From NCBI GenBank assembly GCA_001430745.1, contig KQ482042.1, positions 1,036,811 to 1,061,312 of the forward strand: a stretch of 24,502 nucleotides of DNA. The letters run 5' to 3'. The DNA is from Auxenochlorella pyrenoidosa. Lineage: Eukaryota; Chlorophyta; Trebouxiophyceae; Chlorellales; Chlorellaceae. A model generated the notes under the pieces. That model searched no databases. It saw only the letters and a list, made by a program, of their open reading frames with translations, and had not been told where the DNA came from. Made by a program: the position numbers and the translations under genes. This document shows, piece by piece, positions 8,807-19,792 of this stretch. The first letter of the stretch is position 1, and each line of letters begins with the position of its first letter.

Positions 8807-10102
8807 GGCGTGTGGAAGGATCCTGCTGAAGTTGTACCTGGTGAGGGCTGGTAGATGGAAGGAGGGATACTGTCTGAACGCAAACTACGGAGTTGGAGAA
8901 CGTTTGCGCGCTTTTAAGGGGCGCAGCAGGCAGCGCAGCGAGGGCAAGGCCCTGCCCGACAGATGCCGCTGAGCCCGACTGGCCCAGCTTCCCCGTAATG
9001 CACGACTCTTCAGTGTGCTCGGATACGGCGATTTGTATCTATCAAAATCAAGCATACAGACTTGGGCCTGGGCAAGGGCTGCTCCGGTGCAACTCAATCT
9101 AGAAACTGGGGGTGCTCTCCTGGCGAGACCTCCCCTGGCCAATGTCTGACCAAATATAATAGACGTTGCACCAGGAAAGCAACTACATGGACTCTGCGAG
9201 GCCTGCAAGTCCGCCCCCGACCTGGCGTCGCTGCGTTGTCAGCCGTCCAAGTGACGACGGGTGCCTGAAGCTGCGGCCCCTCCCCCCATGCGCACGACAG
9301 GTGGAAGCACTGTAAGATGTTCTGTCAGGCACAATGTAGAATTCACGACGCTCAAACCATGCCACCTCCGCTACGCATCCCTATGCGCCGAGGTGACACA
9401 AATGGGGGCTGAACGCCCACCAGCACACACTGTGCTCCGTGCAGCAAATGAGTTTGCTGGATGCGCTGTATGGGGCATGTGGTCTGTGTTGGCCTCAGGC
9501 GGGCGCTGCAACACAGTCTCGACTCGCATACCCTTGGCATATGTTGAGGGTAGAGGGCATCACCGGCTGGGAATTGGGGTGTGAGGGCAGGCGTGGTGGC
9601 ACATGAAACACTGCTCCAGCGCGAATGCTGTGCGTTTGCTACAGAAGATGATGACCTTCCTTGCACGGTTGCAAACTTGTCATGCACTGGGATGCAAGGC
9701 TTGACAGCATGAGAGGAAAGGGCAAGGGTTGAGCGAGGGCCGGAGGCGGGGGCCACTACCGGTCCCAACTTGCCGGGCAGTGGCCAGCCGTTATGCTTTC
9801 ATTCACCATTCTTTGCCCCTTCAACGTCAACCACCCATATACTTCGGCCCAACGAGAGACAGGTTGTAGCAAGGCCGCAACTGCACTGCCGTCCGGGCCG
9901 GCCCATGCGCTGTGCTGTGGCCGCCGCCGACTGGACACCTCAAACCTGAGCGTGGAAGCGATCGCTGCGCTCCCCGGTTCTCTGTCGATATACACAAACC
10001 CTACTCTGCAACCCACACGTCTCGCCTCGCTTCCGCCGCCACTCTGAGCGTGGCTCCTGGCAACCAAACCTCTACACTCCCACCCGCTCGCAAGACCACT
10101 CA
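8807..10102. promoter_or_regulatory. 1.3-kb divergent intergenic region, no gene seen
   Basis: This is the longest gene-free stretch in the window. It lies between the start of the minus-strand small gene and the start of serine decarboxylase, so it holds both promoters and 5' UTRs. Its base composition is less extreme than the coding regions, with AT-richer patches near 9025-9060 and 9150-9165. I compared it by eye with U1, U2, U4, U5, U6 and SRP RNA landmarks and with tRNA patterns and found none. Short open frames here show no family resemblance. Confidence 0.45.
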
Positions 10103-13100
10103 ATGGAGGCCATCCTGCCGCTGAGCACGACGGGGCGTCTGCCCGTGCCGGCAGACAAGCCGTTCATTCCTTCGGTGCCTCGCAGCGACACCGCGGCCGA
10201 GGAGGAGCCCACCTCCCCCTCCCTGGCTCCCTACCAGGCCCGGCCAGTGACCGGCAGCACCATTATCTCCCACAATTACACCCCTGCCCTGCCAGTGCTG
10301 GACGCCGACAAGCTTGATCAGGAGGTGCGCGCCTGTACACCAGCCCCCCTGCCTCTGCTAGCAATGTGGGAGGCCTCGGCGACGCGTTGCTTGCAAGTCC
10401 CAATACCGCCGCTGCGGTGCCGACGTCTGTTCCGGCGCTTGCGGGTTGCGGTTCTGCCGCATTTGAAAACCGCAGCATGGAAGAGGGTTTTCATAAAGCA
10501 GGGACCACTGAGCGTCAGATGCAGGAAGAATGTATGGGTGGTATGCACACGGGGGGTAGCAGCGCTGCTCCCCCACTGGCCGCCCCGCTCGCGGTTGCAG
10601 CGGCACGGCCGCGTCACCCGTCTGCTCGCCTCCGGCCCTGCCACCTACAGGAGCTGGAGGCCCGCATCAACAAGGTGATCGAGGACTACAAGGAGAAGTT
10701 GCAGCTGCGCACCGACCACCACATGGGGTGCGTGCCTCTTGGGAGCAGCGCCCATCGCGGCTCCTCGGCGCGGCCCCCATACCTTCCCGACCCAGGCGCT
10801 GCAGTGCCAGGGGTGCTGCAGCCGCGAATTCCGGCACCGCGGAATCCAGCAGAGTCGCCTGTGGGCGCGATGGTTTTTGGAGCGCAAGTGCTGTTTGGTG
10901 CAGCACAGGAGACTGCTGGATAAATGGCAGGCCAGGCTGCCGACGCCTTAACCCGACCGCGCGCCCCAACCTTCCCGCCCTGCCCTGCCTCACCCGCGCC
11001 CCGCAGCTACCCTTACAACCTGGACTTTGACTACGGCCCGCTGGAGGGCCTGCAGAAGTACTGCATCAACAACCTGGGAGACCCCTTCATCGAGTGAGCA
11101 GGCCCGCGGCGACAGCAGCACGCACGAGAGCAGCCGCTGCAGCACCCAGCCTGCGCCAGTAGCAGGGCGCGCTGCGGCATGAGGTCTGAGGTCGGGCTCT
11201 CCCCCAGGCCCTCCCCCCGCTGTGGTGCGGGGGTGCCGCGCCATGCCCCGGTCGCCACCTGCGGGGCACCCTTACCCCCACCGACTCCTAACCGCCGGCG
11301 ACCCTGGCCCGGACTGCCTCGCCTCCCCTCAGGTCCAACTACGGCGTGCACTCCCGCGAGTTTGAGATCGGCGTGCTGCAGTGGTTTGCGCGGCTCTGGG
11401 AGATTGAGCTGGACGACTTCTGGGGGTACATCACCAACTGCGGCACGGGTGCGCCGCCCGCGCCGCATTCTCACCAGTGCTTTGCCGGCGGCCGCCTGCC
11501 ACCGCCAGGCCCTGGCCAGCCCGTTGCTGCGTGCAGCAGTTGCTCCTGCTTGAAAAGCATGCCGCGTTTGGACGCAGCCGCTGTTGTTCTGCGCCAGGCA
11601 GGCCCAGCAGCGCAGCTGACAACCCGCCCCACCCCACCCCACCCACCCACCTCCCCCGCTGGGCAGAGGGCAACCTGCACGGCATCCTGGTGGGGCGTGA
11701 GGTGCTGCCCGACGGCATCCTGTACGCCTCGCGCGAGACCCACTACTCTGTCTTCAAGGCCGGCCGCATGTACCGCATGGACGCCGTCAAGGTGGGGGGG
11801 ACCAGCCAGCCTGGAGGTGCTGCCAGGGGGGTGGGGCGGCGCATGCGCCAGCGGGCGCGGGCACCCCCGGTGCTAGGTGCTGCGTGGCAGCCGAGGATGG
11901 GGGATGGGTCAGGGAGCGAGGGCCAGTGCGCAGCAGAGAGTTTCGAGCACGGCACGGTCTCAAGGTCACTCCAGGGGGGGGNNNNNNNNNNNNNNNNNNN
12001 NNNNNNNNNNNNNNNNNNNNNNNNNNNNNNNNNNNNNNNNNNNNNNNNNNNNNNNNNNNNNNNNNNNNNNNNNNNNNNNNNNNNNNNNNNNNNNNNNNNN
12101 NNNNNNNNNNNNNNNNNNNNNNNNNNNNNNNNNNNNNNNNNNNNNNNNNNNNNNNNNNNNNNNNNNNNNNNNNNNNNNNNNNNNNNNNNNNNNNNNNNNN
12201 NNNNNNNNNNNNNNNNNNNNNNNNNNNNNNNNNNNNNNNNNNNNNNNNNNNNNNNNNNNNNNNNNNNNNNNNNNNNNNNNNNNNNNNNNNNNNNNNNNNN
12301 NNNNNNNNNNNNNNNNNNNNNNNNNNNNNNNNNNNNNNNNNNNNNNNNNNNNNNNNNNNNNNNNNNNNNNNNNNNNNNNNNNNNNNNNNNNNNNNNNNNN
12401 NNNNNNNNNNNNNNNNNNNNNNNNNNNNNNNNNNNNNNNNNNNNNNNNNNNNNNNNNNNNNNNNNNNNNNNNNNNNNNNNNNNNNNNNNNNNNNNNNNNN
12501 NNNNNNNNNNNNNNNNNNNNNNNNNNNNNNNNNNNNNNNNNNNNNNNNNNNNNNNNNNNNNNNNNNNNNNNNNNNNNNNNNNNNNNNNNNNNNNNNNNNN
12601 NNNNNNNNNNNNNNNNNNNNNNNNNNNNNNNNNNNNNNNNNNNNNNNNNNNNNNNNNNNNNNNNNNNNNNNNNNNNNNNNNNNNNNNNNNNNNNNNNNNN
12701 NNNNNNNNNNNNNNNNNNNNNNCTCCTGCGCCCACGCCCTGCCATTTGAACCCCAGCCACCGTGCTGCCCATCTCTCCCCCCCCCCGGCCCCCAGGTGGG
12801 CACCCTGGAGAGCGGCGAGATTGACTACGACGAGCTGCGGCAGCACCTGGCGGCCAACGCGGCGCGCCCCGCCATCATCAACGTCAACATCGGCACCACC
12901 GTGAAGGGGGCGGTGGACGACCTGGACCGCGTGCTCGACATCCTCAGGGTGCGCAGCGAGGGGGGATGAGCAATGCGGCAGCGCCTGGGAGGCCCAGGCA
13001 GCAGGTTGCAAGGCCTGCTGGGCGTGGGCTGAGCAGCGCCGCGCTGCGCCTGCCGGGCATGCTTGGGCTGCCTGGCCCAGTCCCTGGACGTTGGTGATTG

Positions 13101-14794
13101 GCCGTGCAGCGTGTGGTCAGCCCATCCGCCGCACCATGCGCGTCTAAAACCCCGCTCTGCGTGCGCCGCGCCCGCCCCCCCCCCCCCCGCAGGACACTGG
13201 CTACACCGAGGACCGCTTCTACATCCACTGCGACGGCGCCCTCTTCGGCATGATGGTGCGCCGTGGCTGCAGCTGTTGGCGGACCGCAGCCCAGAGTTGC
13301 ATCAGCGGCTGGCTGGCGGAATACGGGCTGCAGCTAGCGGGGCCCTTCTTGCCAACTGCACAGCACTTGGCTGAGTACATGCGCACGGATCCACGCTGGC
13401 AGCCCCGGCTTGGTCACCCGCGATGCCCCGGCCCCGCCGCAGATCCCCTTTGTCAAGCGCGCCCCCATGGTGACCTTCCGCAAGCCCATCGGCTCCATCT
13501 CGGTGTCGGGCCACAAGTTTGTGGGCTCCCCCGTGCCCTGCGGCGTCGTCATGACCCGCCTGCGGTGAGGCGGCGCGTGCGCTCGTGCGGGGGCGCAGCC
13601 CGGATGCCCACCTTGCGCGCCTCACCCCGCCACCCCTGCCTGCCAACGGAGCGCATGCAAGCAAGCCTGCAGCGCCCCGCCCTGCTGGGCCCAGCCTGGT
13701 GTCAACTGCAGCTGATGCCTGGCCCTGCTGCTGAGCAGGTACATCAAGGGGGTCTCCTCTGATGTCGAGTACCTGAACAGCCGCGACGCCACCATCATGG
13801 GCTCCCGCAACGGCCACGCCCCCATCTACATGTGGTGCGTGCCGGCCCTGCCGCCCGCCGCTGCCCGGCACTGAGCGCCTGCCGCTGCCTCCTGCCTGAG
13901 TCTGCAGGCTGCTGTGTGTTGCTGGCCGCTACTAGCCCTGCTCCCGCACCCGCCGCTCCTTCCACCCACGGCCCCCCCCACCCCCACCCCCACCCCCCGC
14001 AGGTACACCTTCACGCGCAAGGGGTACGAGGGCCTGCGCAAGGATGTGGAGAAGTGCCTGCGCAACGCACACCTGCTCAAGGTGGGGCCGTGGTGGTGGC
14101 AAGCTGAGCCTGCGCGTTGTGCAACGGCAGCCAGCCTCCCCTGCCTGGGGGCTCCTCCCTATGCCCTGTGTTGCCATTGTCGCCTCGCTGTGCCTCCAAT
14201 GGCAACCTCTTGCTTTCCACCTGTTGCTGCCTGATCTGGGACGCCCACCCCACCCCACCCCCGCACCCGTGCTGCCCCGGCAGGCCATGCTGGAGAGCGC
14301 GGGCGTGAAGACAATGCTCAACGAGCTCTCCTCCACCGTTGTGTTTGAGCGGCCGCGCGAGGAGGCGTTTGTGCGCAAGTGGCAGCTGGCGTGCGAGGGC
14401 GACATCGCCCACGTCGTGGTCATGCCCAACATCACCATCCGCAAGCTGGAGACGTTTGTGCAGGAGCTGGTGGAGTCGCGGTGAGCCGGGGGCTGCCTTT
14501 CTGTGGTCGTGGCCGCGGCAAGAGCCGCCGAGCACGGGGCAAACAGGGGTTGGCGTTGCAACTACTGCCACCCCCGCCCTGATGGTAATTGTTTGTTTGT
14601 TGGTTCCCTGGATATGGGCACCAATTGGCGAAGCACCCCGCAGCTGCACCCGCCGGGGCCACCACCGCAGCCGCGCGCTTGGTTGAGTGCATGCGCGTGG
14701 TGCCCTCATGCCCTGCAGGGCGCGCGTGGCGGTGGCCGATGCGCTCAAGCTTGCAGAGAGCGCGCGGGCAGCCAACGCCAGCGATGACGAGTGA
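10103..14794 (+). CDS. SDC: serine decarboxylase (PLP-dependent group II decarboxylase)
   Basis: This enzyme converts L-serine to ethanolamine and CO2, feeding choline and phosphatidylethanolamine synthesis. Twelve exons: 10103-10324, 10651-10727, 11007-11093, 11333-11448, 11667-11791, 12796-12948, 13193-13255, 13443-13564, 13739-13834, 14003-14081, 14284-14480 and 14719-14794. All phases agree and give 470 residues, close to the plant enzyme (about 480). Diagnostic blocks are [78 protein letters not shown] (Asp binding the PLP ring nitrogen) and SVSGHKFVG, whose Lys306 forms the Schiff base. [14 protein letters not shown] follows. These match the plant serine decarboxylase branch better than bacterial histidine decarboxylase. 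The variable N-terminus of about 75 residues is not an obvious transit peptide. The assembly gap lies in the fifth intron; flanking exons join smoothly at AVK|VGTL. Confidence 0.96.
11982..12722. other. assembly gap (741 N) inside a serine decarboxylase intron
   Basis: Undetermined bases are flanked on the left by a G-run and on the right by a C-rich stretch. The size may be an estimate. The exons on either side join in phase into sequence that is contiguous in the plant enzyme, so no coding sequence appears to be lost. Open frames that run through the N block are artefacts. Confidence 0.97.
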
Positions 14795-15912
14795 TTGGAT
14801 GCCCGTGGCATTTGTGCGGGGCCGGCCATCCTGAGAACGCCAGGCATCCGCCGCAGCCGCAGTGTCGTTGCTCTGCAGCGGCCCTGCAGCTGCGAATCCG
14901 CTGTAGCGCACACCCCACCTACCACTTTCGCGTTTGCCTGCGTGCCATCCGCAAGTCGCCCTGCAGGCCGCGCCCCGTTTTCCAGCCCCTCTCCTGTCCT
15001 GTTTTCAACGAATGCCAACCATTGCTGCCGATTTGTGCTCCTGCCGGCATTGTCCCCGCCCCTTGCTTTTCCGCAGCCCGCCTTCCCGCTGCTGCACTTC
15101 ATCACTCCCTCCAACCCTCGCCCACTCATAGCTTCCAGTCCCTTCCCCAGAGCCATTTGATGAACAGCTGCTGCAGGGCAGTTCCAGCCCAGCCATCGTC
15201 ACAAGCCCCGGGCCGTAAGCCCTGCCCCAGCCCCAATCTGGTATCTGATTGCTGCTGATCCCCTTTCTTGCGGAGCGCTGCTCAAGCACCCACTGTAACC
15301 AAGTGCCCTCCGGGCTGCCCGGCCTCCCCGAACCATCCCACCACGCCACTGCACATCCTTGCTGGCAAGCACCCCCAAAGCAGTCTGTGTAAGGAACTCA
15401 GGAACTCAAAACCATATTCACCTGCCGTGTGTGGCAAAGCCTTATTAAACGTTGGGCCTCCATGTGTTTTCATAGAAGCTCATGCGGGTAGGTCAGGGCG
15501 GAAACATAGGGGCGCAGGGTTGCTTGACGCGGGCTCAGGGGCATTGTACACAAAAGGCAAGTCGGAGTCAGAAAGGGGCAGAGGGGAAGGCATGCGGTGC
15601 TGCCACCTGGGCGCAGGTGGCAATGTCGTGCATCGGTCGGCATGCAGGTGATTTGGGGTGCGGAAGGGAGGGGGCAGAGAGAGCAGGGACTAGGTCTGGT
15701 CTTGTGTGATGGCACAGGAAGCAAGGTACGGGGCGCAGCTCGTGCAGGGGGGGGGCAGGCTGCGAGGCAGTGGTCTCACGTCAGCTAGTGTACCCGGATG
15801 TCAGCTGCGCTGGGGGCCCCGCCGCGGCGTGGGCCGCCGCTGGCATGCGCCCGCCTCGGGCGGGTGGGGGCCAGCCGCGGCGCGCGGCGCGCTTCCCGGG
15901 CGCCCCCAGCGC
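14795..15912. other. convergent intergenic region (3' UTRs), no gene seen
   Basis: This region lies between the stops of serine decarboxylase and the DUF3700-type gene. It is C/T-rich in the left half and G/A-rich in the right half, as expected for two facing 3' UTRs. Candidate UGUAA poly(A) signals for the plus-strand gene lie at 15294-15298 and 15388-15392. No coding exon could be supported. Confidence 0.5.
15294..15298 (+). promoter_or_regulatory. candidate UGUAA polyadenylation signal of serine decarboxylase
   Basis: TGTAA is the usual green-algal poly(A) signal. It lies 500 bp after the stop codon; a second copy at 15388-15392 is an alternative. This is a pentamer match only, so chance is possible. 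Confidence 0.35.
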
Positions 15913-17820
15913 CTAGAATACAAAGAAGGAGTCGTCGTCGACGCGGTCGGGGGAGAGAGAGCGGCGCAGGGAGTCGTGGCGGCCAGCCAGCAGGCCCAGC
16001 GCTCGGGGCGACATCTCCTCATCCATGGACCGCTCGTATGACTGCAGCAGGGGCAAGGCCGGCGCGCTCGACTGTGCCTCCCGCCCTGACCCGCGCCCAC
16101 AGCAAGCAGTGCACCCTGGTCCCAGTGCCTGAACACAGTGCCTGCAGCCTCCCCGCCGCCCGCCCCTCCCCGCGCACCTCTCGTATACTCAGCTGCGCCG
16201 GCGTCAGCGCAAACTGTTGGAGCTTGGGGCTGCGGCCCGAGATGAAGTGGCCAGGGGGGAGCTCCTGCCACTGCAGCAGGGCAGGGCAGAGGAGTGGCGG
16301 CGGGCGCTGTGAGGGAGCAGCAGGAGCAGGGGCTGGGCTTGCGGGCTCCCACGCAGGCTGCCCATCAAGAGCAGGTGAAGCAGCAGCCCTCTGCCAAGGG
16401 CAGAGCCGCCCAGTCTGCGCACGCCGGGCGCCTGAGCCCGCAGCCGGTGCAGCTGGCAGCGCTCGCGCGGCGGCCCGGCCTTGCCTGCACGGCGCCGTCG
16501 TCGGTGGGCACGAGGGGCGTGCTGTTGGACAGGCTGACCGCGCCGTCCTCGTCCAGGCAGTAGTGCAGCGGCTCGCCGCCCGAGGAGTCGCGCGCGGCAA
16601 ACACCTGCCGCTTCTCGCCGTCAAACAGCACAAACGCAAACTGGCCCTGCAGGGGAGGGCCACGGGGGGTGCCGGGGCTGGAGGAATGAGTCCCTGCCGT
16701 CCATGGGCGTGGGTCGCGCCGTCCCGGCCGCAGCTGCGACGCCTGCTCTGCTCCGCCAGGTACACGTGCAGCACCCGGCACGCCACGGTGCCCGGCGGCC
16801 CCACCTGCAGCTCGGAGAGCAGCACCAGCAGGTCGCCGCCGCGCTCCTTGAGGTACATGTGCAGCAGGGTCTCGGCCGCCAGCTGGCGTGGGTCGGCGCG
16901 GGCCGCCAGGATGGACGACGGCGAGGTGGGACCCTCGGCAAAGGCCTCGGAGGCGTAGCGGTCGGCCAGCTCGTCCAGGTTCTGCCGGGGGGAGGGCAGT
17001 GGGTTGAGAGCAGGGGCAGCGGGGCGCGGGAGGTCGGAGCGCGGCAACCGGCGCATACAGCCGCAGGCTGGGCAGGTGAAGAGGAGAGGGTCTGTGGCTG
17101 CAGACAGGGCGAAATACCAGACAAGCATCGCGAGGCGCGCAGGGTAGCAGGCAGTGCATGTGCAGCGTGTTGGCGCGAGGCACAGCCGCACCTGCAGGTG
17201 CCCGCTGAACACACAGGCGGTGCGGGTGGAGGGCTCGTAGTGCACGTTTGGGGCCAGGTGGTGCAGGCCCAGCCCCGCCACTTCGCACAGGCCAAAGCGC
17301 ACGACCAGCGCCGCGCCGCCGCCCTGCAAATTGTGCGGTCAAACGAGGTTGCAGCACGCGGGTGCACATGAAGCAGGGCGGGAAACGCGCACACCTTGCA
17401 GCCTGCGCTCGCGCCTCGAGGCTCTCACCAGCTGGTAGGTGGCGGGGCTCTCGTTTATGGCATTCGCAGCCAGGGCCGCTGGGGCGGCAAGCGCAGCCGT
17501 GGCCTTGCTCGCTTTCACGCCGTCGCCGCCAGCGGCGGCGTGGGCACTGCCGTCGCGCTGGTCGCTCGTGGACCTGGGCACAGGCATGGGGGTGCGGAGT
17601 AAGCAGCAGGCAGGACAGGGAGAGGGCAAGGGGCAGGGCAGGCGGCGCACTGCGATCAACACGGGGTGCAGCACCTGAGCAAAGCCCTGATGCGCTGCTC
17701 CGTGTCCCTCTCCTTGAATGAGCCAAACAGGGCGCTCAGTTTGGACCGGGCAGGAGAGTGCAGGTAGAAGGAGCAGGGCGCAAGACCCTGCAAGTCTGGT
17801 TCATGGCAGTCGCTCGACAT
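15913..17820 (-). CDS. DUF3700/aluminium-induced-type protein, class II glutamine-amidotransferase-like
   Basis: Seven exons, 17820-17675, 17573-17429, 17323-17192, 16981-16805, 16646-16485, 16270-16178 and 16041-15913, join in phase to 327 residues. Residues about 98-285 fit the Ntn-type GATase fold of the plant TSJT1/AILP family: ACVFSGHLQNLDELADRY, then ETLLHMYLKERGGDLLVLL, GQFAFVLFDGEKRQVFAARD, GGEPLHYCLDEDGAVSLS and ELPPGHFISG. Catalytic amidotransferases need Cys at position 2, and this protein begins MSSDC and has about 95 residues before the fold, so amidotransferase activity is unlikely. Plant relatives respond to stress, sugar or metals; their biochemical role is unclear. The fifth intron uses a GC donor (CAG|GCAAGG). 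The C-terminal tail is Ser/Asp-rich (RRSLSPDRVDDDSFFVF) and could be phosphorylated. The head-to-head H-protein gene starts 152 bp upstream. Confidence 0.87.
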
Positions 17821-17972
17821 GTGAGGAGGTGCTCAGAGTGGGAAGTGAGGGTAGGCACCTGGCAGCGGGGCCACAAAAAACCCTGGCCTGCTGAGGGCCC
17901 TCCCAGCACGCCTCAAAACATGCACATTCTCTCCTGGATGCAGTCTTCGATCTCGTGAGGCAGCCCAGCAAC
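17821..17972. promoter_or_regulatory. short bidirectional promoter region between the DUF3700-type and H-protein genes
   Basis: Only 152 bp separate the two divergent ATGs, so both 5' UTRs and core promoters must fit here or overlap the genes. A short A-run (CACAAAAAACCC) near 17872-17882 is the only low-GC element seen. Shared regulation is inferred from spacing only. Confidence 0.5.
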
Positions 17973-19273
17973 ATGGCCCTGGCACAGTTTGCGAAGAAGG
18001 CTGTCGCTGGCCTGGGCCTGCGATGCGGCACCCCGCTGCTCAGCGAGGGTGGCTCGTCCCTGCGCGGCCTGCTGGGATCTCGGTTCTACTCTATTGGTAA
18101 GTCGATCGATTGCCAGCAGCGGCCCTCTCGTTTGCGATAAGGGCTGGGGGTGAGAGGATTGTCGGCTGAGGCTGCGCAGCAGCGGCTGCAGGCTGTTCCG
18201 AGTCGTTTTATATTGCAGGGAAGGCGATGGTCAGCCCGGCGCTGCCTTGCAGGCGGCCTGGCGCACTGCTGTAGGCGGCAAAGACACTCTGCCGCGCAGT
18301 CACGACGGCTCGAACAAAGCACCCAAACCAGCAATCCCAACTGCTGCTTCCACCATCAACAGTGCCCACGGACCTGAAGTACTCTGAGGACCACGAGTGG
18401 GTGCGCGTGGAGGGCGACACCGCGTATGTGGGCATCACCGACCACGCGCAGGTGCGACGAGTGGAGGCGCTGCTTCCGACCACTGGAGCAATTTCACTTT
18501 CGAGGCTCTGCCAATGCATGGGGCTTACGACCTGGGGGCAGACCCAAAAGCGCAGCATGGCATGCTGCACCCTTGCACCGGCTCCCTGCCAGCCTTGCGC
18601 AAGCTGCTTCCCCCCTGCGTCTGCCACCTGCGCAGGCGGAGCTGGGCGAGCTGGTGCACTCCGAGCTGCCCGAGGTGGGCTCCTCTGTCACCGCGGGCGA
18701 GACCTTTGGCGTGGTGGAGTCGGTCAAGGTGAGCAGGACGGGCTGGCACTGACACCGCCGTGCTGCGGCTCACAGGTTGCTCTCATCTGCCTGCTAGCAT
18801 GGCGCCGCATTGGTGGGGAGGCCACCTGCGTTGCCGCTGTAATCGCACACACCAGCTGCTGCACCTTGCACCCCCTGCTCGGATGCAGGCTGCCAGCGAC
18901 GTGATCTCCCCCGTGGACGGCGAGGTGCTGGAGATCAACGAGGATCTGGCCGGCGATGCGTCGCTGGTGCGCCGCTGCCTCGCCCCTGCGTTGCACGAGG
19001 GGGCGCAGCACAGCCGGCCAACTGGCAGGGCTGCTGGCCGTGCGTGCTGAACTCACAGGGCTTGTGCCAAGCAGCATGCTACCACAGCATGCTACCACCG
19101 CATGCTGTGTTACTGAGGCTGTACGCGCGTGTCCCACCCCTCCCAACCCTGCGCAGATCAACACCGAGCCCTACGGCGAGGGCTGGATGATCAAGGTGAA
19201 GCTGACCAACAAGGGCCAGGTGGACAAGCTCATGGACGCCGATGCCTACACCTCCTTCTGCGAGGGCCAGTGA
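17973..19273 (+). CDS. GCVH: glycine cleavage system H-protein, mitochondrial
   Basis: The H-protein carries the lipoyl arm that shuttles the aminomethyl group between the P, T and L proteins of mitochondrial glycine decarboxylase, the photorespiratory glycine-to-serine step. Exons are 17973-18096, 18363-18451, 18636-18728, 18889-18966 and 19157-19273, phases 1, 0, 0, 0, giving 166 residues. Exon 1 encodes a basic, Ala/Leu/Arg/Ser-rich presequence ending FYSI; the mature part begins at [34 protein letters not shown] is the lipoylation motif, with Lys102 as the lipoate site. [14 protein letters not shown] and [13 protein letters not shown] are typical. Mature length (about 125-131) matches plant H-proteins. 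The ATG at 17973 is the only sensible start. Confidence 0.96.
19073..19106. repeat. 13-bp tandem duplication in the last H-protein intron
   Basis: AGCATGCTACCAC occurs twice back to back (19073-19085 and 19086-19098), followed by a partial third copy GCATGCT at 19100-19106. The core GCATGC is palindromic. It lies about 50 bp before the acceptor of the final exon. Confidence 0.8.
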
Positions 19274-19792
19274 GGGTCCCGCCTGCCTGCGGGCGCGCGC
19301 GCCGGACTGCAAGCGCTTTGCATAGCGCGCTTGCCGGCCTGTGGTGGGCCCATGCCAAACCCCCTTGCCGCTCGGAGCCCTGCTCCGCTGCCCATGCTGC
19401 CGCTGCTCTGCCGCTCACCTTTCCCACTCTGCTGTTCTGCTTCTTGCGCCCTGTATCTGCTCGCCCCTCCCTCCCCTGCACCACCCCAAACGAGAACATC
19501 ACTGCAAACGCCCACACATCCTCCGCGCATGTGGTCCTCACTTGTATTGCGTCACTCGCGTCTCCATGTCTTGCGGGCATGGCCTGCATGTAACGCGGCA
19601 GCCTGCCTGCTTGAAAGGACCGAGGAGAAGCCCAACGTGCTTGCGGATGCCCTTTCCCCTCCCGCGCGTCATGGCCTGCGTGGCGTGTTGCAACCGGATG
19701 ACAGCGCCTGCGGGCCGTCTTCCCCTTCATTGCTGGCTGCTTTCAATTGTTGGCTCCTCTCTGCCGTCCCTGTCTGACCGGCTGGACCGCGA
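19274..19792. other. tandem intergenic region between H-protein and DM10 genes
   Basis: This 519-bp stretch holds the H-protein 3' UTR and the promoter/5' UTR of the DM10-domain gene. TGTAA at 19589-19593 is a good candidate poly(A) signal, 316 bp after the H-protein stop. The remaining 200 bp would contain the next promoter. No exon could be supported. Confidence 0.5.
19589..19593 (+). promoter_or_regulatory. candidate UGUAA polyadenylation signal of the H-protein gene
   Basis: TGTAA lies at a plausible 3' UTR distance from the H-protein stop and before the next gene. This is a pentamer match only. Confidence 0.4.

Noticed and set aside
8990..9260. AT-richer patch considered as snRNA, SRP RNA or tRNA
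   Set aside because: No Sm site, U1/U2/U4/U5/U6 signature, SRP loop or cloverleaf could be found by eye on either strand.
11477..13011. Very long open frames on both strands through the N block
   Set aside because: They are open only because N has no stop codons. The true gene passes the gap as intron.
10103..14794. Histidine or aromatic amino-acid decarboxylase instead of serine decarboxylase
   Set aside because: The blocks [28 protein letters not shown] and [10 protein letters not shown] are those of the plant serine decarboxylase branch. Substrate remains inferred, since histidine decarboxylases are close relatives.
14795..15912. Additional small genes among the open frames in this spacer
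   Set aside because: No frame shows splice-consistent exons, domain motifs or protein-like composition. It fits facing 3' UTRs.
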